A DNA stretch of 64,000 nt from positions 30,916,808-30,980,807 of the forward strand of contig NW_023603184.1 of the NCBI RefSeq assembly GCF_014898055.3, read 5' to 3'. Below the pieces are notes generated by a model. It was given only the letters and a program-made list of their open reading frames with translations, made no database searches and was not told the origin of the DNA. The position numbers were made by a program, and so were the translations under genes. This DNA comes from Talpa occidentalis. Lineage: Eukaryota; Chordata; Mammalia; Eulipotyphla; Talpidae. Positions 58,141 through 64,000 of this stretch are shown in pieces; positions within the stretch are counted from its first letter, which is position 1; every line of letters begins with the position of its first letter.

Positions 58141-58182
58141 CCACTTGGCTATTTCTCAAAAGATGTTAACCCTCACTGTGGC

Positions 58183-58655
58183 TGTTATAGGGCAGCCCCG
58201 ATATTGAATGTGTTCCTGGCTGTGGGTCCTCACCCGCGCGCTTAAAAGGGACTTATTTATACTCCACTATAGGCACACACAAAAGGTTAATAAAAGGTTT
58301 ATTTACAAGGGAAAAGGAAATAAGGAAAATGTACAACTCAGGGAGAAAATATGGAAATAAAGTCTTTAATGCGTTCTACCTGATCCGCCAACCTGGAAAC
58401 CCAAAGGCACTCTCAGAGCTGGCCGGACCCTGTGAGCTGGCGGAGAGTCAAAATGGGGGAACAACCCCTCCAAAGCCCACGTGTCTGGCTTTATACCAAC
58501 CTGGCTGCTTAACCCCACCCTCAGGTCCCAGCCACCTTCCCTTTGGTGGTGATGGGATTTGGAGTTCCCAGTGTCTTTGGCTTTGGCCTGGGGTGGGGGT
58601 GGAGTCCACGAAGGCTGTATGGAATTAGCTTTAGGACATCCTTTTCCCCTTAACA
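58183..58655 (-). mobile_element. Second solo LTR of the 7.8-kb family
   Basis: On the minus strand it starts TGTTAAGGGGAAAAGGATGT and ends GCCCTATAACA, and it aligns along its length with 7810-8272 by eye: TATA box (GGTATAAAG), AATAAA (AAATAAACC), and the shared TAAGTCCCTTTTAAG near the 3' end. It is about 10 bp longer. The flanks TGGC and TGTT match at only 2 of 4 positions. No viral genes lie beside it. Confidence 0.75.
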
Positions 58656-58664
58656 TGTTCACCT

Positions 58665-58760
58665 GCTAGGCATGTAGTTTTCAAACTTTGTGCAGAAAAA
58701 TTAGCCAACGAGAGTGCTAAAAATGCAGATCATCAGGCCCAACCCCCAGTGATTCTGATT
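58665..58760. repeat. MER5A-like remnant
   Basis: 'tagttttcaaactttgtgcagaaaaattagcc' and 'ccaacccccagtgattctgattcaatgagg' follow MER5A. It abuts the LTR. Confidence 0.65.
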
Positions 58761-58779
58761 CAATGAGGGTGTCCTGGGA

Positions 58780-59505
58780 AACGTAACAAGATGCTCCATA
58801 TTGGATGGTACAGTGGTCGTGCTCTAGATTCTGGGAAAGTGACGTATGGCTGACCAGGCCTGCATCTCATTCCAGGCTAGCACCTACAGACAATGTAAAG
58901 GTGGCAAAATGCGTATATAGATCCCATATATCAAGGTGTGAAGCTCTCTCTTCTCTTGCAGGAGCAGCCGTACAAATCATACAAAGCAGGGCACCGTTGA
59001 GAGTGAAAGGGTGGAATCCATAGTTATTCCTGGACAACAGGCCCCAACAGGGACTGGCCCAGGCAAGGAGGAAAAGGGTCATTGCTGCAGACTGTTGGTG
59101 CCCTGCATCCCTCCAGAGCTCTAGTCTGCTAAATCAAGCAACTGCACAGGTAGAGTGTAATGACACTGGGCACTGGACAAACAGGATGGGAGGTGTTAAA
59201 GGCTTTGAGGAGCATCAGTCAATGACAGATAGGGATTCTGTCAATAAACACCCTAGTGTTTTTGCCCTTGATAATTGCTCTGAATCAGAGTTCTACTCTG
59301 TCTCCTAGAGTTCCCAGTAGCTCCAATTACCACTTCAATCAGTACCTTCAAACTCAGCTTTCATTTTTTCCTTCCCTTTCCTATTTTGTGTCCCACATCT
59401 TTGCTGGTTACTTCCTGGAATCTCCTCTAGGATGAATTAATTATCCCTGAATCCTTTCCACAGTCTTCTGAGCTCAAAACAGTCACCTTACCACTACCTA
59501 CCTGC
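58780..59505. other. Unique DNA, no gene seen
   Basis: No feature is supported. Confidence 0.4.
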
Positions 59506-59509
59506 ACCA

Positions 59510-59640
59510 CCTTGGGCAACAAATTAATTTTCAGTTTCCTTAAGAGTAGAAATGACAATAGTTAACACTTGTAAAGCATAGAAGCTAGCAAGCACTCGCT
59601 AAATGTACAATACTGTGATTATTAGTGTGAGCAGTAAGAA
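59510..59640 (+). repeat. MIR SINE remnant
   Basis: 'cttgggcaacaaattaattttcagtttccttaagagtagaaatgacaatag' followed by 'tgtaaagcatagaagctagcaagcactcgc' follows the MIR sense order. Confidence 0.7.
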
Positions 59641-59644
59641 TATT

Positions 59645-60320
59645 GTGCTCTCATTCCCAGTAAGAATCATTGCTCTGGCTCACATCTGGAAGAATCTTTT
59701 CTCTCCTGGGCTGCTGTTACCTCTCATCTCCCCTCTGGATTGTTGCAATACTCTCCCACAGTGACAGCAGCCCCCTCATATCCAGGAGAACCCCAGTCTG
59801 TGGCCAGGATATTGATCCTCATTTCACCACTACTAATGTCAGCTGTATTCCAGACAGCGTGCTAGATTCCAAGAGATTGTGATATATCGTATTTAATTCC
59901 TTTTCGAGAAGTGATGAAGAATACCCACTTTTGAAGGAGCACATAATTAATTTACCAAATGCAGAAGCCTAACACTTACATTAAAGATCAACACTCATTT
60001 AGAAAGTCTTGCGTTGATCATCGCTCTCTTTCAAATACCTTCCACGAGCCACTGCACAAAGTCCCACTGAAACTTTCAAGGCCATGTGGTAACCTCTCAG
60101 CCGCCCAACAGGTAGTGCTTGGCTTGGAGGCCTCTCCAGACAGATCCCAAGCCGGAGTCAGCCCCCTCTGCAAGACTCGCCCTTCTACCCCCTCTTCAAA
60201 CAAATATGAGATATGATCTCCTCCTTTTAATTTTTTACTAAGCACAGTTGAACAGCTGATTTCAGTCATTTCTACCTATGGTTTCCTCCTTAAAGCTAAT
60301 TAGTTTCTTTTCAAGTAATT
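59645..60320. other. Unique DNA, no gene seen
   Basis: No supported feature. Chance frames only. Confidence 0.4.
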
Positions 60321-60329
60321 GCAAATAGT

Positions 60330-60620
60330 ACATTTTCCAGGCCCTTGGAGCCGAAGCTGACAACTAGCTGGTTGGAGTGGGCTCTTATCGATAGCTCACG
60401 GAAATTAGACATGCAAACATCACCCTGGGGCCCCAAGGGTTGCTCTAAGTTGTTTAGAATAAATAGCTCATGGAAGTCCCAGGGCTCTTTTATGAATGGA
60501 CCCGCTAAAGCGAAACTCTGGGATGTGGTGGGCAACACAATCGGTCGTCAGGAGATTCCCTCTGCATCAGTGGGGGTCATTATCTCCGCAGGCACAAGAT
60601 TTGCTCTGTCCCAGGCCCCG
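60330..60620. promoter_or_regulatory. Candidate conserved non-coding element
   Basis: Repeat-free block with the palindrome TATCGATA (60386-60393), whose core ATCGAT is the ONECUT/CUX site, flanked by TTATCG and GATAGC steps, plus ATGCAAA-like 'acatgcaaacatc'. CpGs are retained ('aagcgaaac', 'aatcggtcgtcag'). This suggests constraint, but is inference. Confidence 0.3.
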
Positions 60621-60977
60621 TGCTTGCTGCTAAGTATGGACCAGGGACAGGGGCAGGAATGGGCCCCTAGAGTAGAGAGGGGAAGGTTTACAGGGGAGGC
60701 TGATGGTGTTCACTGGAGGTGGGGTATGAGGTGAGGGGGATAGACCAGCTTCCTGGAATAATGATAACCCCCCTCAGCAGTAAGCCTGCTTGGCCAGTCA
60801 CTACCCCAGGTTCCCTCCAGGAACTAATGGTGCCACACCTACAAATTCTTACTTTGGTCTTTGGAATACAATGAGTGATTGTTCTCAGATTAGCTGTTTT
60901 CCATAATATCTGGTATTATCTGTTGAATGGGTTTCTTTTATTCTTGTCTCCCATCAGTGAGAACATCACTGTTCTGG

Positions 60978-61015
60978 CCTTTGGTTGAGGACCTTTGGTT
61001 GAGGACCTTGGTTGT
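60978..61015. repeat. Short 14-bp tandem repeat
   Basis: CCTTTGGTTGAGGA occurs at 60978-60991 and 60992-61005, followed by a partial CCTTGGTTG. Minor slippage product. Confidence 0.85.
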
Positions 61016-61069
61016 TGATCGCATGTTGATCATCATCATCAGTCCATGCAAGTTCCTATAACCCTGGAT

Positions 61070-61450
61070 TCCTTTCCAGCTGCCTCCGGAACACATTGCC
61101 ACAAACTCAGCAGTTTCAGCAACACCCATTGTTTATCGTTTCCCAGACGGCAAATCCAACTAGGACCTCGCTGCAATGGGATGAGATGTTAGCAGGCGTA
61201 TTCCTTTCTGTGTCCTTGATTTCTGCAGCTTCCAGATACCTCACATTCTTCTTCCCTCATGGCCACCTCCTTCCATTCTCAAAGTCAGCAACTTCTTATG
61301 CTGTCTTCCCTCTTTCAAAGTCACATCTCTTTCTGACTCCCCTGCATCCCTCTTCGTTTAAGGATGTTTGTGATTACCTGGAAATCTAGTATCATCTCCC
61401 TCTCTGCTATTAATGTTAATCCCATCTGCAAACTTGAGTCCTCTCTGGCA
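61070..61450 (-). repeat. MaLR-type LTR remnant
   Basis: The plus strand follows the antisense of MLT1-type LTRs: 'gctgcctccggaacacattgccacaaactcagcagtttc', 'tcatggccacctccttcc', 'aaggatgtttgtgattacctg' and 'taatcccatctgcaaac'. Diverged and without clear ends. Subfamily not resolved. Confidence 0.5.
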
Positions 61451-61459
61451 TGTCAGAAA

Positions 61460-62480
61460 GGTCTGGGGATGTCCAGGGGTAAGGTGGAGGGACAGTGCTT
61501 TGTCTATCAAAATTACCAATCCTAATCTCATGTCTTGTCCTTGTTGGAATCTACTCTAATGTGTCTGATATGCTCTGAAATATGCGTGCTGCCTTGTTAG
61601 TATGCCGTTAGTGTGCATGTCTTTAGTTGACATCTATGGTGTTGTTTTATGCTCTTTGTATGGTAGAATTCTCTCATTTTTCATTTGACACAATGTTTAT
61701 GGTCTCCCATGTTGCTCTGGTTGCACTGAGTGTGATGTTCTGAATTGCTCTGAACTGCCTATTAGTTCTTTCTTCTCTGCCTGACTCCTAGCCTGCATTC
61801 ACTCTGCTCCAAACAACCTCAAGACATATCTTGTGCAGGTCACTATAGACCCATCCACGGATTTCTCTGGAAAACACACTGCAGACTGCAGTGAGGATTG
61901 CAGTGCTACCTGGGTCCCAAGGTAGATGTCTCTGCTTTCTTCACCGGCTCATTTTGATTGCTTCTTGGGGCCGTGCCAGTTACACCTGCACTAGCGTAGT
62001 CGTGAACCTCTCCTCCCCATGACGGTGGTGCGGTGTTTCCATGCCAAACCTCTGGCTCAGAAGCACAGCTGAAGCCCTTTTTCCATCTCTCTGATGCATA
62101 TGCTTTTTCCTGTACAGATATAAGGGCCACTAAAGAGACTTCCCTCCAGCAACCACTGAGTCACTCTCTACTCTTCCTCTCTGTGTAAGAGGCTCAGCTA
62201 GGCACTGGGTGCCATTGGGGATGCCAGTTCTCTGGCTCTGCAAGTTCAGAATTTTGTTTCCATTCCTTCTCCCCTAATCATCCATCATCAAATCTCTGGA
62301 CTCTGGTTTCATTAATTCAACAAATATTTTTTTAGCATCGGCTATCTTGAGTGTCTTATTCCCTTCTCAACACCCCACATATGGGGAATATAAAAGGAAC
62401 AATTAAAGAATACTAGATTCTACTGTCTTAACAACTCAATCTCAAAAAATTAGCTTAGATTCATTCTTTTCTCTCCAAAC
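61460..62480. other. Unique DNA, no gene seen
   Basis: No gene or repeat I recognise. 61560-61790 is T- and G-rich on the plus strand. Confidence 0.35.
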
Positions 62481-62489
62481 CAATTTAGG

Positions 62490-63110
62490 CCAAGCTAATA
62501 TCATTTCTCACCTGGAAAATTACATTGTTTTTCTGCTTGTTTCTACTCTTGCTCCATCTAGTCCTTTCTCCATGCAGCAGTACACAAATTTGAAAATATA
62601 AATTAGAGCCCATCATTCCTCCATATCTGTTGACCTTCTAAAGCTTATAGATAAGATCCATATCCCTTGGCCTAGTTTACAAAGCTCCATGATGGCTGAC
62701 TGCTATTGTTCTGACCACATACCATGTCACTCTTTTCTTCATTTACAGTATTTTAACCACATGGGCTTTTTTTCTGCTTCTGGAACAGGTCAAGTCTGTT
62801 CCTGTCTTTTTGGTATTTGCAATAGCTGTTCTGTCTGCCTGAAATGCTCTTTGCTCCAAGTTGCTCATGGCTGGCTCCTTCCCATCACCCATACTTTGGT
62901 CCTGTCTTTATTCTTTGGCTAATATTTATTTATTCACTAGCTCCACTCATTCATTCACTCATGAGTTTCTTCCCAGCTTTCCCTTACAGAGTATGAGCTT
63001 CATGAGAACACTTTCAGTTGTCTGGTCCACCACTCTCTCAGTCCCTACTATACTGTCTGGCCCATAGTAGATACTCAGATGCTCAGAAAGAGAAGAATAA
63101 ATGAATGAAT
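62490..63110 (+). repeat. Long L2 LINE 3'-end remnant
   Basis: The full L2 3' order is visible: 'ttacaaagctccatgatggctgac', 'tctgtctgcctgaaatgctctttgctcc', 'gagtatgagcttcatgagaac', 'ctactatactgtctggcccatagtagatactc' and the final 'gaataaatgaatgaat'. It is the best preserved L2 in the window. Confidence 0.8.
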
Positions 63111-63124
63111 CTAAGCAATGATGC

Positions 63125-63240
63125 TCCATCCTGACTGCTTAGAATCACTTGCAGGCAGCAGCTAAAAATACTAATGTTCAGAGCCTAACCAGTCCAAGTG
63201 AATCAGAATCTCTGGGTGAAGCCTCAAGTATTGCACTTTT
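63125..63240. repeat. MER5A-like remnant
   Basis: 'tgctccatcctgactgcttagaatcacttgcaggcagcagctaaaaatactaatg' and 'agtgaatcagaatctctgggtgaagcc' follow MER5A. Confidence 0.7.
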
Positions 63241-63244
63241 TAAA

Positions 63245-64000
63245 GCATCATATCCTAGAGCTGTGAGCCATCCATTTGAAGAATAAAAGCCCATCTCAAA
63301 TAAGGCAATTCAACTGCAAGAGAGAACAGTTTTTCTCTTCCTTTCTGGTGTTAGATAGAGGCGCTGTAAGCCTGGACCTGTCAATAGCCATGTCAGCCAC
63401 CACTCTGCTGCCCTCACTGGGTATGAGTCAAGGTTTAGGAGGGGAGAATAGGACCCACTCAGAGAAACTGAGCCAATTCAAGGGAGAGCGAGAGGCTCAG
63501 AGAGCTGTCAAAACAATGCCGATGCTGCTGCTGCTGCTGTGGAAGCCCACAGATTGTCTGAGTCTAACCCCACTGAAATTGCCTTTTCTGTTCAAGCTGG
63601 TTGGGTTAGGTTTCTGACACTTGGCAACTTAAGGAATCCTGACCAATACTCGAGGCAAGAAATAATTGTGGGTCACAGAAAAAATGATTCAAATGGAATC
63701 CAGAAGACAGAATATTAAGGCAATGCCTTTATCAATAAACCCACACTTTCAAATACTGCCTCTTGCTAAACTAGAACTAGTCCTTCACTTCTCTTATTTC
63801 AGCTGATGTTAGTGTGTTTACAGTGTGTCATAGTTAAGCACTTCCACAGCAGAATGAAAAGTATCAGATCACTTACTATTCTTAATAAAGGGAACAGATT
63901 ACGGATGGAGCAGTGCTGTGCTTTCATCACAGGGCACTGCGTGTGCCAAGCCGTCTATCCTCAGGGGCTGCTCTCCCAGCCTGGGACCAAGAAAGAATGC
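63245..64000. other. Unique DNA to the window end, no gene seen
   Basis: The 113-codon frame at 63276-63617 includes a short CTG run giving leucines (63523-63540) and has no recognisable domain. Nothing else is supported. Confidence 0.4.

Overview
The window looks like nuclear DNA from a placental mammal. It has no protein-coding gene that I can support. The evidence is a dense background of ancient mammalian repeats (MIR, L2, MER5A-type, MaLR-type LTR), fragments of a mammalian LINE-1 (L1) ORF2, and many copies of a lineage-specific tRNA-derived SINE of about 270 bp. That SINE has a tRNA-like head with a visible B-box (GTTCGATCC), a C/T-rich body and a TAAATAAATAAATCTTT tail. It is not Alu, B1/B2, Bov-tA, pig PRE-1, horse ERE or carnivore CAN SINE as I know them. 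A laurasiatherian, perhaps a horseshoe-type bat, is my best guess, but the species call is low confidence and rests on memory of SINE types. 

Layout. 1-6 kb: unique DNA with a small CpG-rich patch (676-930) followed by a good splice-donor match, a candidate conserved non-coding block (3170-3580), then the first SINE. 6-10 kb: an L1 scrap, three more SINEs and a solo LTR with TG...CA ends and a 4-bp target duplication (7810-8272). 10-24 kb: mostly unique DNA with MIR/L2 remnants, a truncated L1 (15961-16363), a duplicated LTR end (17240-17510), two SINEs and two dinucleotide repeats. 24-34 kb: LTR-like remnants, a compound L1 insertion with two appended polyadenylated segments inside one target-site duplication (29526-30220), and two adjacent SINEs. 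34-42 kb: nearly repeat-poor unique DNA. 42-56 kb: an LTR-like repeat, a 1.6-kb L1 with matching target duplications (42564-44178), and a SINE-rich stretch ending in a nested three-SINE cluster (55220-55987). 56-64 kb: unique DNA with candidate regulatory blocks, a second copy of the 7.8-kb LTR in opposite orientation (58183-58655), a MaLR-like LTR and a long L2. 

Interpretation. The window is best read as intergenic or deep-intronic DNA. All long open frames I examined lie in repeats or show no recognisable protein. Whether parts are transcribed (lncRNA, intron) cannot be settled from sequence alone. I found no CRISPR array, bacterial-type operon, complete provirus or new gene system. The most unusual item is the L1 with what look like two serial 3' transductions. 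Repeat family names are from recognition by eye, not from a database search.
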